Shown: positions 1 through 9,020, counted from the first letter of the stretch. The stretch: 64,000 nt of DNA from JAFARZ01 sp036490795 (GCA_036490795.1 DASXDG010000405.1:17569-81568), one strand, 5' to 3'. Numbers and translations: made by a program. The notes: a model not told the origin generated them from the letters alone.

Positions 1-1202
1 GCGATCCGCAGGTGCACGGCGGTCGCGCCCGCCGTGCGCAGCATCGCGGTCAGCAGGCTTTGCGTGGTGCCGCGGACGATCGAGTCGTCGACGACGACCA
101 CCCGCTTGCCGCGGACCACCGCGCCGATCGGCGCTAGCTTGAGCCGCAGCCCCTCAGTCCGCAGGCCGGGGAACGGCTGGATGAAGGTGCGGCCGACGTA
201 CGGGCTCCGCACGAATCCCTGCGCGTACGGCAGCCCGGAGGCCGCGGCGAAGCCGAGCGCCGACGGCGTGCCGGAATCGGGCACGCCGACGACAAGGTCA
301 GCGTCCGGCGCGGGATGCTCGCGGGCAAGCGCCCGCCCGGCCTGGTGACGGGCCTCGTAGACGCTTCGGCCGTCCAGCACGCTGTCCGAACGCGCCAGGT
401 AGACGTACTCGAACAGGCATGCCTTCGGCCGGGCCGGCGCCCAGCGCACTGAACGGGGGCCGAACTCGTCGATGATGAGCAGTTCCGCGGGCTCGACGAC
501 GCGGACCACTTCGCCGCCGATGGCCTCGATGGCGGCCGTCTCGCTCGCCACCACCCAGCCGGTGTCCCCGTTGCCGTGCGCCCCGGTGCCGAAGTTCCCT
601 GCGCCAAAGTTCACGGTGCCGAGCGTCAGCGGCCGGAAACCGTGCGGGTCTCGGGTGGCGAGCAGCCGGCCGTGATCCATGATCACCAGCGAGAACGCTC
701 CGCGCAGGTTCCGAAAAACATCCACCGCGGCGGGCACCAGGTCGTCGTTATGATCATCTAGGCTGTCGCCGAGGGCGGCGGCGAGCACATGTGAGTCGCT
801 GACCACCGCGTCGAGGCGGTCAGCGGTCCGCGCGTAGCCGAGCAGGTTGCCGTTGTGCGCGAGCGCGAAGCGCCCGGCCGCGTCGAGCGCGGGCTGGGCG
901 TTGACCGGTGCGGTGGATCCGCTGGTCGAGTACCTGGTGTGCCCGATCGCGACGTGGCCCCGCATCGCCTCCAGTCCGGCCCGGTCGAAGACCTGGCTGA
1001 CCAGCCCAGGGCCACGATGGCAGTCGATGGCCGACCCGTCCCCGACGGCGATCCCGGCCGACTCCTCTCCCCGGTGCTGCAGCACCTGCAGCCCGAGGTA
1101 GGTGAGCCCGGAGACGGAGCGGCCAGGAGCGTAGACGCCGAAGACGCCGCACGCTTCCTTCGGCGGTCCGGCCTGGCCGGGTATCGCGGGGCCCGGTATC
1201 AC
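1..1202 (-). CDS. purF: Amidophosphoribosyltransferase (PurF-type), 3' end cut by window edge
   Basis: Glutamine PRPP amidotransferase, making 5-phosphoribosylamine from PRPP and glutamine. Seen: GTG start at 1202 overlapping the TGA of the upstream gene, then about 400 codons before the frame runs off the left edge, so roughly 100 of ~500 residues are missing. A short propeptide precedes KEACGVFGVYAPG, whose Cys (residue 18) is the expected N-terminal nucleophile of the glutaminase domain after processing; GHTRYSTSG and AHNGNL follow, and the PRPP loop VVVVDDSIVRGTTQ is intact near the edge. It is the last visible gene of an operon with two other PRPP enzymes. No other purine genes are visible, so a pathway-specific paralogue is as likely as housekeeping purF (inference). 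Confidence 0.93.
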   Translation of the reverse strand, partial: MIPGPAIPGQAGPPKEACGVFGVYAPGRSVSGLTYLGLQVLQHRGEESAGIAVGDGSAIDCHRGPGLVSQVFDRAGLEAMRGHVAIGHTRYSTSGSTAPVNAQPALDAAGRFALAHNGNLLGYARTADRLDAVVSDSHVLAAALGDSLDDHNDDLVPAAVDVFRNLRGAFSLVIMDHGRLLATRDPHGFRPLTLGTVNFGAGNFGTGAHGNGDTGWVVASETAAIEAIGGEVVRVVEPAELLIIDEFGPRSVRWAPARPKACLFEYVYLARSDSVLDGRSVYEARHQAGRALAREHPAPDADLVVGVPDSGTPSALGFAAASGLPYAQGFVRSPYVGRTFIQPFPGLRTEGLRLKLAPIGAVVRGKRVVVVDDSIVRGTTQSLLTAMLRTAGATAVHLRI

Positions 1203-1768
1203 AGAACCTTGCACCGCAATCCGGCAATCGAGAGCTGGAGCAGGCACTTGATGTCGTGACCGGTGGCGTCCTTGACCCGCTGGCGGCCCTCGTATTCCAC
1301 CTTCTCCGCGACGCAGATGATGTCGCGGATCCTGGCTCCGCTCTGCTCGATCGCGTTGATCAGCGCGATCATCGTGCCGCCCGTGCTGATCAGGTCGTCC
1401 ACGATGACGACTTCGTCGTCCGGCTGGACGCCGTTGAGATAGATCCTGCCGTCGACGTACTCGGCGCCGAACTCCACCGAGATCTGCCCCTCCAGGCCCG
1501 ACGGGTACCAGCGGGCCAGGCCGAACGGCAGCCCGGTCACCATGGAGACGGCGGCCACCAGCACGCCGCCCTTGTCCTCCTCCCCTACGACCACATTGGC
1601 CGACCCGAAGTCACCGGCGGAGACGATCCCCCACGCGGCGGCCTGGAGCATCTCGGCAGGGGTGGCCGGAACCTGTTCGGTGAGCGGGTTGATGACGAAC
1701 CTGCGCCCGTTGATCTCAACTAGCGGGCAATCGTCGAAGGCCGCGCGCAGCAGCTGGTCAGAGGTCAC
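1199..1768 (-). CDS. Purine/orotate-type phosphoribosyltransferase
   Basis: Type I PRT-fold protein of 189 residues that would transfer ribose-5-phosphate from PRPP to a nitrogenous base. Seen: the PRPP-binding motif VVIVDDLISTGGTM in the second half, preceded by a Rossmann-like core with a GEEDKGG segment, resembling adenine or xanthine PRTs more than PurF. GTG start at 1768 with GGGAG upstream; its TGA overlaps the GTG of the PurF-type gene, so the two are probably translationally coupled. The base substrate cannot be read from sequence. Its place between TrpD-like and PurF-type genes suggests a dedicated nucleotide-forming or nucleotide-salvaging pathway (inference). Confidence 0.85.
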   Translation of the reverse strand: MTSDQLLRAAFDDCPLVEINGRRFVINPLTEQVPATPAEMLQAAAWGIVSAGDFGSANVVVGEEDKGGVLVAAVSMVTGLPFGLARWYPSGLEGQISVEFGAEYVDGRIYLNGVQPDDEVVIVDDLISTGGTMIALINAIEQSGARIRDIICVAEKVEYEGRQRVKDATGHDIKCLLQLSIAGLRCKVL

Positions 1769-1793
1769 TCATCGCTCCCTTGGGTGAGGACAG

Positions 1794-2825
1794 TCAGGAC
1801 AGATCGGAGCTGGTCAGCCGGGTAAGGAACCGGGCGGCGGTGCCTGACGCGATGGTCCGCGCGGCTGTTGTCATGCCGTCAGCGATGGATGCGGCCAGGC
1901 CGGCCGTCCACAGCGCGATGCCGGCGGCGAGCAGCACGACATCACGCCGCGGACCGCCGTCGCCGGACAGGACCGAGCGGCATATCCCGGCGTTCACCGC
2001 CGGATCGCCGCCCGCCAGTTCGGCGGGAGCGGCGCGGCCCAGCCCGAACTGCTCAGGCGTGATGTCGAAGGTCTCGACCTGGCCAGCGTGCAGCCAGGTG
2101 ATGGTGGTCGGCCCGGACAGGCTGGGCTCGTCGATACCGGTCCCGTGCCCCTGACCGGTTGAGCACTGCCCGTGAAGTACGGCCGCCCTGAGCCGGCCGA
2201 GGCGGTGCAGGGTCGTCGCGAGCACCCCGGCGAACCGCGGCCACGTCACGCCCACCACCTGCCCGGTCAGGCCCGCCGCCGGATGCGCGAGCGGGCCGGC
2301 CAGGTTGAAGACCGTCGGGAAGCCGAGGCCGCGCCGCGCGGCGGTGAGCTGCTCGGGGAAGCGGTGGAACACCGGGGTGGGTGCCACCGCGAACCCCGTG
2401 CGGGCCAGCCGCCGCACCGTGTCCTCGGCATCGGCGCGCGCCGGGACGTGCACGCCCAGCGCGAGCAGCATGTCAACGCTGCCGCAAGTCCCGGACACGG
2501 CCCTGTTCCCGTGCTTGATCACGGGCACGCCGGTCGCGGCGACGAGGATGGCGGCGGTGGTGGAGATGTTGAACGTCCCGCCGCCGTCCCCGCCGGTGCC
2601 GCCTACGTCGACGACGTTGTCGACCGGCAGCCGGACACAACGGCTCAGCATCGCGCGCGCGCAGCCCTCGATCTCGGTGGGGGTCTCGCCGCGCTCGTGC
2701 AGGTCGGTGAGGTAGGCCGCGATTCGTTCTCGTGGCCAGTCACCGGCCAGCATTGCCTCGAACGCCGTGCCCCCAGTTTCCGGGTCAGGCGTTACCAGGT
2801 CAGACGTCACCGGCTCAGGCGTCAT
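1794..2825 (-). CDS. Anthranilate phosphoribosyltransferase-like protein (TrpD family)
   Basis: Glycosyltransferase family 3/TrpD-type PRT of 343 residues. Seen: the hallmark DVGGTGGDGGGTFNIST glycine-rich PRPP loop, then VPVIKHGNRAVSG and a NLAGPL segment, all in canonical TrpD order; length is normal for TrpD. No trpE, trpC, trpB or trpA genes are near, so a role in tryptophan synthesis is not supported by context, and the family also holds enzymes acting on other aromatic amines or bases. ATG start at 2825, 13 bp after the aldolase stop; a TTG at 2846 in frame is an alternative start that would overlap the aldolase. The acceptor substrate is unknown. Confidence 0.85.
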   Translation of the reverse strand: MTPEPVTSDLVTPDPETGGTAFEAMLAGDWPRERIAAYLTDLHERGETPTEIEGCARAMLSRCVRLPVDNVVDVGGTGGDGGGTFNISTTAAILVAATGVPVIKHGNRAVSGTCGSVDMLLALGVHVPARADAEDTVRRLARTGFAVAPTPVFHRFPEQLTAARRGLGFPTVFNLAGPLAHPAAGLTGQVVGVTWPRFAGVLATTLHRLGRLRAAVLHGQCSTGQGHGTGIDEPSLSGPTTITWLHAGQVETFDITPEQFGLGRAAPAELAGGDPAVNAGICRSVLSGDGGPRRDVVLLAAGIALWTAGLAASIADGMTTAARTIASGTAARFLTRLTSSDLS

Positions 2826-2838
2826 TGGCTGAGCCGGC

Positions 2839-3669
2839 CTAGGCAAGGTGTTTCATCGCCTCGTCCACCCCCAGCCCGTCGTGCACGATCGTCTTGATCG
2901 CGGCCAGCATCTTGGCCGGGTCGTCAGCCTGGATGATGTTGCGGCCCATGACCACGCCGGACGCGCCCGCGCCGATCGCACCGCGCACCATCTCCAGGCT
3001 GCCCTCGACGGTCTTGGACTTGGGGCCGCCGGCGATCAGGATCGGTATGTGGCAGCTCTCGGTAACGGCCGTGTAGGTGTCGGCCGAGCCGCTGTAGTCG
3101 GTCTTGATCGCGTCCGCGCCGAGTTCGGCCGCCATCCTGACGTTCACCTTGATCACGTCGGCCTCCATCCCGCGGCCGGCCACCTTGCCGCCCTGGGCCA
3201 TCGGCTCGATGATGTGCGGGATGCCGAACCGCTCGCAGGCGCGGGTGACGTGCGCGTTCTTCGCGACCTCGTCGGCCTCGGCGTCGGCGTCCTCGTAGCC
3301 GATGAACATGAACGTGAGTACGGCGTCGGCGCCCATCCGCACCGCGTCCTCCACGTCGGCGATCAGCCGGTTGCGCCCCTCGGAGTGGGCCAGCTCGCGG
3401 CGGAACATGTTGGACCAGTCGAGCCGCAGGATCAGGGCGGGCGCGTTGCGGCCGGTGAACTGGTCGCAGCACAGCCTGGCGATGCCCGGCGATACCAGCA
3501 CGCCGTCCGCGCCGCCCTCGATCAGCTTGGCCATGGTCGCCCGCGAGTCGATGTTGCCCGGCATGGGCCCGTCATCAAGCCCGTGGTCGAACGCGACGCA
3601 GACGCTGCGTCCGGTCTCGGGGCGGATGATCCGGCCGAGCCTGATCTGCTTGCCGCAGTCCCCTGTCAT
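2839..3669 (-). CDS. DhnA-type class I aldolase (LsrF / ADH-synthase family)
   Basis: Class I (Schiff-base) aldolase of 276 residues in the DeoC/DhnA superfamily, which includes archaeal fructose-bisphosphate aldolase, LsrF, and 2-amino-3,7-dideoxyheptulosonate synthases that start some aromatic pathways. Seen: VAFDHG near residue 25-30, ADAIKTDYSG with the candidate Schiff-base Lys189, and LIAGGPK phosphate-binding glycine loop near residue 211. ATG at 3669 overlaps the TAA of the upstream dehydrogenase (TAATG) behind a GGAGG site. Whether it cleaves or builds its substrate is open. Together with the next-door dehydrogenase it would interconvert a phosphorylated keto-sugar-like compound (inference). 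Confidence 0.85.
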   Translation of the reverse strand: MTGDCGKQIRLGRIIRPETGRSVCVAFDHGLDDGPMPGNIDSRATMAKLIEGGADGVLVSPGIARLCCDQFTGRNAPALILRLDWSNMFRRELAHSEGRNRLIADVEDAVRMGADAVLTFMFIGYEDADAEADEVAKNAHVTRACERFGIPHIIEPMAQGGKVAGRGMEADVIKVNVRMAAELGADAIKTDYSGSADTYTAVTESCHIPILIAGGPKSKTVEGSLEMVRGAIGAGASGVVMGRNIIQADDPAKMLAAIKTIVHDGLGVDEAMKHLA

Positions 3670-4727
3670 TAGTTTCCTCCGGTAGAGCTTTGCGGGTTGA
3701 CGACGACCTTCAGCGCTTCGCCGCGCTCGAGCAGGCCGAGCCCGGCGACGACGTCGTCCAGGCCGATGGTGGAGTCGATGAAGTGCGACAGGTCTATGCG
3801 CCCGGTCGCGATCATGTGCAGCGCCTCGGCGTTCTGGGCCGGCGTGGAGGTGAACGAGCCGACCATCGTGAGCTGCTTGTAGTGCACCGTGTTGGTGTTG
3901 ATCACCGACGTCGGCGCGCTCGGCGGCAGGCCGCCGAACAAGCTGATGCGCCCGCAGACCGACGCGAGTTCGACGGCGAGTGCCTGGGTTTCCGCGACGG
4001 GCGTGGCGGAGATGACCACGTCAGCGCCACGCCCGTCTGTTGCCTCGCGCACCGCTGCGCGAGGGTCTTGCTGGCTGGAGTCGATGAGCAGGTCGGCGCC
4101 GAACTCCTTGGCCCTGGCCAGCCTGGCCGCGTTGACCTCGAGCTGGATGACCTGCGTCGCGCCCCGCGCCTTCGCCATCTGCACGTGCAGGCAGCCGATC
4201 GGGCCGCCGCCGATCACCACGACGTGATCGCCGATCTGCGTGTCGACGAGCTGCTGGCCGTTGAGGACGCAGGCGAGCGGTTCGGTCACGGCCGCGAGCT
4301 CGTAGGACAGGCCGTCCGGGATCGGGTTCACCCCGCCCATGGCGATCACCTCGGGATTGACCGCCATCAGTTCGGCCAGGCCGCCCGGGTAATGGAAGCC
4401 GTGCGCCTTGATCCGCTCGCACATGGTCTGCCAGCCTCTGCCGCAGGCCCGGCACCGGCCGCACGGGATCGCGGTCGCGATCTGGACACGGGCACCGAGC
4501 TCGGGCCATTCGCAGCCCTCGCCGAGAACGGCGACCTCGCCGGCTATCTCGTGCCCGATCACCCATGGTGTGGCCAGGTGCGAACTTCCGTGCCGGTAGG
4601 TGCGTACGTCCGAGCCGCAGATCGCGCACGCGTGCACGCGCAGCAGGAACCCTCCAGGCGGTGCCTCGGGTTCGGGAACCTCCGCCACCTGGAGATCTCC
4701 TGGCCCTTGGAAAATTGCGGCGCGCAT
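3669..4727 (-). CDS. Zinc-dependent medium-chain alcohol/polyol dehydrogenase
   Basis: MDR-family NAD(P)-dependent dehydrogenase of 352 residues, of the sorbitol/threonine dehydrogenase type. Seen: catalytic-zinc segment ACAICGSD and GHEIAG near residues 35-65, a four-cysteine structural zinc lobe (PCGRCRACGRGWQTMC), and the Rossmann loop VVVIGGGPIGCLHVQ near residue 170. Start chosen at ATG 4727 because AGGAG lies at good spacing; a GTG one codon upstream is possible. It overlaps the isochorismatase stop by one base and the aldolase start by one base, so the three are co-translated. Substrate unknown; context suggests a polyol or sugar-phosphate-derived alcohol. Confidence 0.88.
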   Translation of the reverse strand: MRAAIFQGPGDLQVAEVPEPEAPPGGFLLRVHACAICGSDVRTYRHGSSHLATPWVIGHEIAGEVAVLGEGCEWPELGARVQIATAIPCGRCRACGRGWQTMCERIKAHGFHYPGGLAELMAVNPEVIAMGGVNPIPDGLSYELAAVTEPLACVLNGQQLVDTQIGDHVVVIGGGPIGCLHVQMAKARGATQVIQLEVNAARLARAKEFGADLLIDSSQQDPRAAVREATDGRGADVVISATPVAETQALAVELASVCGRISLFGGLPPSAPTSVINTNTVHYKQLTMVGSFTSTPAQNAEALHMIATGRIDLSHFIDSTIGLDDVVAGLGLLERGEALKVVVNPQSSTGGN

Positions 4728-5299
4728 CACTTCTCCTCTCGATCATCGTGAAGCTGTGCGAGCAGGTCTTGCAGCGGACGGAGCGTGCCGAAGACGTAGC
4801 CGATGTTGCGCAGCGCGGCCTGATGCTGATCGGCTGTGGTGCCGGCCACGCATTCCGGCGGCACGATCACCCGGTAGTTGAGCTGGTGGGCGTCCTGCGC
4901 GGTGGCGCGGACGCACACGTCGGTGGCCGCGCCGCAGAGCACGAGCGTGTCGGCGTTCAGCGACCGGAGCAGCAGGTCCAGGTCGGTGGCGAAGAAACCG
5001 CTGTAGCGGCGCTTGACGATCACGTAGTCACCCTCGCGCGGCAGCAGCGCCGGGATGATCTCCAGGCCGGCCGTACCCTCAAGGCAGTGTTCCGGCTCCT
5101 CGTTGGACAATTCCAGGTCGATGCCGTCGGCACGGTGCCGTTCCTGCGTGTAGATCACCGGGATGCCAAGGTCCCGCGCGGCATCGAGCAGGTCCGCGAT
5201 GGCCGGCACGATGTCCCGCGCTCCGGTGCACTCGATCGGCGCGCCGGCGTCCACGAAATCGCGCTGCATGTCGATGACCAGGACGGCGGGGCGGCTCAT
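4727..5299 (-). CDS. Isochorismatase-family cysteine hydrolase
   Basis: Cysteine hydrolase of 190 residues, of the family containing nicotinamidase, ureidoacrylate and N-carbamoylsarcosine amidohydrolases. Seen: the full catalytic triad, with Asp10 in LVIDMQRDF, Lys96 in VIVKRRYSGFF and Cys129 in CGAATDVCVRAT. ATG at 5299 overlaps the exporter stop (ATGA). The RYSGFFATDLDLLLR segment is typical of amide/ureido hydrolases. Because a second likely amide or carbamoyl hydrolase (M20 family, 9007-10257) sits in the divergent operon, deamidation or decarbamoylation of a shared substrate is plausible (inference). Confidence 0.88.
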   Translation of the reverse strand: MSRPAVLVIDMQRDFVDAGAPIECTGARDIVPAIADLLDAARDLGIPVIYTQERHRADGIDLELSNEEPEHCLEGTAGLEIIPALLPREGDYVIVKRRYSGFFATDLDLLLRSLNADTLVLCGAATDVCVRATAQDAHQLNYRVIVPPECVAGTTADQHQAALRNIGYVFGTLRPLQDLLAQLHDDREEK

Positions 5300-6213
5300 G
5301 CCGGGTCCGCCGTGGTGACGAACAGGAACGCGCCCGCGCCTATTACCAGGACCGCCCCCACGACGATGGTGACCGATGGCGGCGCGGCGAAGAAGATCAC
5401 GCTGATCGGCACCGACCAGGCGAACAGGAAATAGTTGTACGGCTGCAGCGACACGGCGGGCGCCCGTCCGTAGGAGTGGATCAGCAGGTACTGGCCGATG
5501 GCGGCGGCCACGGCGGCCAGCGCCAGCAGCAGGTACTGGTGTCCGTCCGGCCGCCAGTGCGTGGTCGTGACGGCGGAGGCCATCGCGACGACGATGAGAC
5601 CTACCAGCGTCATGTAGGCGAAAGAGGTTCGTGCCCCGTCGTCGCTGACCTTGCGGGTCAGCACGCCGTACAGGCCGTAAAGCACGGCGGAGGCCAGCGC
5701 CAGCAGCAGGCCGAGCCGCTGGTCGCCCGCCTCGCTGGCGCCGCTCGTGCCGCTCGTGCCGCTCGTGCCGCCGGGGCGCAGCATGATCACGATGCCGGCC
5801 AGGCTGACCGCGAGCGCGATCCAGGTCACCCGGCGGGCACGCTCGCGCAGCAGCAGGACGGCGAACAGCACGCCGGCCACCGGCGCAAGCGCGAAAACGG
5901 CGCTGGCGTTGGCCAGCGAGGCGTGCCGTAGCGCGATCACGAAGACCGAGGCCTCGGCCACCATCACGATGGACCGGATGATCTGCAGCCACAGGTGGCT
6001 GGTGCGCAGCAGCGCGCGGCCCTGCCCGGGGAGCCAGCAGGCGATGACGGCGAGGAAAGCCACGTACCTGGTGGCGACGATGACCGTCACCGGCACGTCC
6101 GCGGCCATCGCCTTGCGCAGGCCGTCCAGCGCGGCGAAGGCCAGCATGCCGGCCACCATCAGGAGAGCGGCGTGCCGGTACTCACCCCTCGTACGCACCG
6201 ATGACCTAGCCAT
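5296..6213 (-). CDS. EamA/DMT-family transporter
   Basis: Ten-helix drug/metabolite transporter of 305 residues in the inner membrane. Seen: hydrophobic segments along the whole length in two halves, with the second EamA repeat near residues 165-300. ATG at 6213 was chosen because GGGAGGGTG sits just upstream. A 9-bp microsatellite (three copies coding Thr-Ser-Gly) lies in the loop between the two halves near 5740-5770, a likely flexible linker. Operon position between regulator and enzymes suggests uptake or export of the pathway substrate or product. Confidence 0.88.
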   Translation of the reverse strand: MARSSVRTRGEYRHAALLMVAGMLAFAALDGLRKAMAADVPVTVIVATRYVAFLAVIACWLPGQGRALLRTSHLWLQIIRSIVMVAEASVFVIALRHASLANASAVFALAPVAGVLFAVLLLRERARRVTWIALAVSLAGIVIMLRPGGTSGTSGTSGASEAGDQRLGLLLALASAVLYGLYGVLTRKVSDDGARTSFAYMTLVGLIVVAMASAVTTTHWRPDGHQYLLLALAAVAAAIGQYLLIHSYGRAPAVSLQPYNYFLFAWSVPISVIFFAAPPSVTIVVGAVLVIGAGAFLFVTTADPA

Positions 6214-6244
6214 CGCGCACCCTCCCACGGCACGAAAGCCGCCG

Positions 6245-7210
6245 TTATGACAAGAAAAGCTGGCGCCGCTCCGCCGATTGCTCGAAGCGTTCGAGCCTGT
6301 CGGTGACCATGGGCGAGGCATCGCACATGGCCTGCAGCAGGACTACCGCGAGCACCATGGGGGCCGCTTGGGAGTCCCACACCAGTCCGGTGCCGACTCC
6401 CGCGGGCAGCAGCACATCGGACAGTGCCGCGGCGGGCCCCATGGCCACGTCGGTAATCGTGACGACCGCGAAGCCGAGTTCGCGGCACCGGCCAAGCAGC
6501 TCGATCGATTCACGCGGATAGCGCGGCAGCATGATCGACAGCACGGCGGTACCCCCCGCCGCGCGTGCCTGCTCAAGCTGATCCTCGATCTCGCTGCCCG
6601 TCCCGGCGACAACCCGGACATCGGGATGAAACTTCCTCGCGAAAAAACTCACATAGGAGGCCAGCGGGGCGGATACCCGCAGGCCCATGATGGTCAGCGG
6701 GCGCGACGCCACCAGCAGCCTGGCGGCCTCCTGGACCGGGCCAGGATCGGACAGCGCGGCGCTGAGCCCTTCCAGGTTCGCTATCTCGGCCGCGACCGCG
6801 TGCTGGTACTCGTTGCGGCGCGCGTCCGCGTTGTCCTCGGCGACGCCGCCGTCCTCCGCGGCACCGCCTAGGTGCAGTTCGCGCAGGCGCATGCGCAGAT
6901 CGGGATATCCGTCATAGCCGAGCGCCATCGCGAACCTGGTCACCGACGGCTGGCTGACGCCGGTCAGCGCCGCCAGTTCGCTGCTTGACAAGAACGCGGC
7001 GGTCGCCGCGTTCTCCACCAGGCACTGGGCAATCCTTCGCTGGGTCGGCGTGAGCCGGTGCCCGTCGAACAGCGCGAGGACACGCGCCGACGGCCCGCCC
7101 ACGGCTGTCGACCGCGGCGGCGTCGATCGCGGCGCGGTTACCAGATCGGTGGTGGTACCGCCATCCCCTGCTTGCACAGTTGCGAAGATCGCATGAATCA
7201 TCTTCAACAT
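6245..7210 (-). CDS. RpiR/MurR-family transcriptional regulator (HTH + SIS)
   Basis: Regulator of 321 residues. Seen: an N-terminal RpiR HTH (about residues 40-115; RLTPTQRRIAQCLVEN and LTGVSQPSVTRFAMALGY) followed by a SIS sugar-phosphate-binding domain (about 150-290; LTIMGLRVSAPLASYVSFFA). RpiR proteins usually sense a phosphosugar and repress the adjacent operon. It is the first gene of the minus-strand operon and is divergent from the halogenase-like gene, so it probably controls both directions from the ~85-bp gap at 7211-7296. ATG at 7210 chosen; other in-frame starts are TTG 7213 and a downstream ATG. Confidence 0.9.
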   Translation of the reverse strand: MLKMIHAIFATVQAGDGGTTTDLVTAPRSTPPRSTAVGGPSARVLALFDGHRLTPTQRRIAQCLVENAATAAFLSSSELAALTGVSQPSVTRFAMALGYDGYPDLRMRLRELHLGGAAEDGGVAEDNADARRNEYQHAVAAEIANLEGLSAALSDPGPVQEAARLLVASRPLTIMGLRVSAPLASYVSFFARKFHPDVRVVAGTGSEIEDQLEQARAAGGTAVLSIMLPRYPRESIELLGRCRELGFAVVTITDVAMGPAAALSDVLLPAGVGTGLVWDSQAAPMVLAVVLLQAMCDASPMVTDRLERFEQSAERRQLFLS

Positions 7211-7296
7211 CAAGGGGTTGACTGAAATTCTTCATTAGGTTCTCCTTGACATGGACCTCGACATGTTGTGGAGCCGAAGCACTTGAGGGGGACGTC

Positions 7297-8724
7297 ATGC
7301 GCGATTCAACCCAGCTGCTGGTCATCGGCGGCGGCCCGGCGGGCTCGACCGCCGCGGGACTGCTCGCCCGCGAAGGATTCGATGTGACGCTGGTGGAACG
7401 CGAGCAGTTCCCCCGCTACCACATCGGCGAATCCATCCTGCCGTCAGTCAAACCGATCCTGTCCCTGCTTGGTGCTTACGACAAAGTTGCCGCCCACGGG
7501 TTTCAGCCGAAGGGCGGCACGTTCTTTGCCTGGGGGCCGGAAGAATGGGATGTTCGGTTCGCTGACCTGGGCGAAGGGACGACGAATGCCTGGCAGGTGA
7601 TCCGGTCAGAGTTCGACGAACTGCTGCTCAACCACGCCAAGACGGTGGGGGTCGAGGTGCACGAGGGCGTGACCATACGCGACGTGCAGTTCGCCGACGG
7701 CCGCCCGGTCTCGGCCACCTGGGTACCGACTAAGCCAGACGGGGCGAAGGGAGACGAGCAGGGCGGCCAGATCAGCTTCGACTACCTGATCGACGCGTCC
7801 GGCCGCGGCGGCGTGCTGGCCAACCGCTACTTCAAGACCCGCCGCTTCCACGACGTGTTCAAGAACGTGGCCGCGTGGGCGTACTGGAAGGACGCCAAGC
7901 AGCTGGAGAAGGGACCGCCGGGCGCGATCGCGGTGTGCTCGGTCCCGCAGGGCTGGTTCTGGGCGATCCCGCTGCACGACGGCACGATGAGCGTCGGGCT
8001 GGTGACCGGGAAGGACCTGTTCAACGAGTCACGCACCCGCCTCGGCAGCATCGAGAAGGTGTACTTCGAGGCCATGAAGGAATGCCCGATCGTGCTCGAG
8101 ATGCTCGAGAACGCCACCAAGACCACCGACATGAAAACCGAGCAGGACTACTCGTACGTGGCCGATCGCTTTTCAGGTCCCGGTTTCTTCATGACCGGCG
8201 ACGCTGCCTGCTTCCTCGACCCGCTGCTGTCCACCGGCGTGCACCTGGCTACCTACAGCGGCCTGCTGGCCGCGGCCAGCCTGAGCAGCATGCTGCGCGG
8301 CGAGATCGACGAGGACGAGGCCACCGAGTTCTACAACACCTGGTACCGGCACGCGTACGAGCGGATGCTGGTCCTGGTCTCGGTCTTCTACGACAGCTAC
8401 CGGGGCAAGGACTACCACTTCCATCACGCGCAGCGGCTCACCCACGCCGAACGCGAACGACTGCACCTGCACGAGGCATTCCTGCACCTCATCACCGGCG
8501 TGGAGGACCTGGCCGACGCTAAGGACGAGGCCTTCGCGCTGGCCGCCGAGCAACTGGGCGGCACCCCCGACATGTCCCCGATGTCGCGCTACAACGCGGC
8601 CAAGAAGGACGTGCCGACCGCGCCGCTGACCGCGGACAAGGCGGTGCGCGGCCTGTACCTGACGACCGAACCCAGGCTGGGCCTGTCCCGGATCGCCGCC
8701 GCCGACGAGGTGACTCAGCCGTGA
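7297..8724 (+). CDS. Flavin-dependent halogenase-like FAD oxidoreductase
   Basis: FAD protein of 475 residues resembling flavin-dependent halogenases. Seen: N-terminal dinucleotide loop IGGGPAGSTAAG, GESILPSVKP, a PKGGTFFAWG segment carrying Lys72 at the place of the halogenase catalytic lysine, QGWFWAIP (the WxWxIP motif that blocks monooxygenation) at about 218-225, and ACFLDPLLSTG (FxxPxxSxG, associated with halogenases) at about 304-314. These motifs favour true halogenase chemistry over simple hydroxylation, though related reductases exist. ATG at 7297 follows GAGGGGG; an upstream in-frame ATG at 7246 lacks a ribosome site. First gene of a three-gene overlapping plus-strand operon; a flavin reductase partner is not visible. 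Confidence 0.85.
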   Translation: MRDSTQLLVIGGGPAGSTAAGLLAREGFDVTLVEREQFPRYHIGESILPSVKPILSLLGAYDKVAAHGFQPKGGTFFAWGPEEWDVRFADLGEGTTNAWQVIRSEFDELLLNHAKTVGVEVHEGVTIRDVQFADGRPVSATWVPTKPDGAKGDEQGGQISFDYLIDASGRGGVLANRYFKTRRFHDVFKNVAAWAYWKDAKQLEKGPPGAIAVCSVPQGWFWAIPLHDGTMSVGLVTGKDLFNESRTRLGSIEKVYFEAMKECPIVLEMLENATKTTDMKTEQDYSYVADRFSGPGFFMTGDAACFLDPLLSTGVHLATYSGLLAAASLSSMLRGEIDEDEATEFYNTWYRHAYERMLVLVSVFYDSYRGKDYHFHHAQRLTHAERERLHLHEAFLHLITGVEDLADAKDEAFALAAEQLGGTPDMSPMSRYNAAKKDVPTAPLTADKAVRGLYLTTEPRLGLSRIAAADEVTQP

Positions 8725-9020
8725 CGGCGTACGTGATCTCGCGGCTGCGGATCCGCGACCCGGCCACGATGAGCGAGTACGTGACGACCGCGCCGCCGAC
8801 CGTGGCCGCGTTCGGCGGCCGCTACCTGGTCCGCGGCGGCGCGGTACGGGCGCTGGAGGGCAGCTGGGATCACGACCGGCTCGTGGTTGTCGAGTTCGCC
8901 ACCAGCTCGGACGCCGTCGGCTGGTACGAGTCGCCGGCCTACCGGCCGCTGCGCGACCAGAGAAACGGTGCCGCTGACACCATCATGTTGCTCGCCGAAG
9001 GCACCGATGGAGTTCGGTGA
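8721..9020 (+). CDS. DUF1330-family small protein (dimeric alpha-beta barrel)
   Basis: Ninety-nine-residue protein of the DUF1330 family (ferredoxin-like alpha/beta fold). Seen: TAYVISRLRIRDPATMSEY start, FGGRYLVRGG in the middle and VVVEFATSSDAVGWYESPAY near the end, the typical pattern of the family. GTG at 8721 overlaps the halogenase stop (GTGA), and its 3' end overlaps the hydrolase start by 14 bp, so the three genes form one translationally coupled unit. Its function is not established; members often accompany oxidoreductases and may bind small molecules. Confidence 0.85.
   Translation: MTAYVISRLRIRDPATMSEYVTTAPPTVAAFGGRYLVRGGAVRALEGSWDHDRLVVVEFATSSDAVGWYESPAYRPLRDQRNGAADTIMLLAEGTDGVR

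Noticed and set aside
820..1227. Minus-strand frame starting at 1227
   Set aside because: Shadow frame; the frame starting at GTG 1202 carries all PurF motifs.
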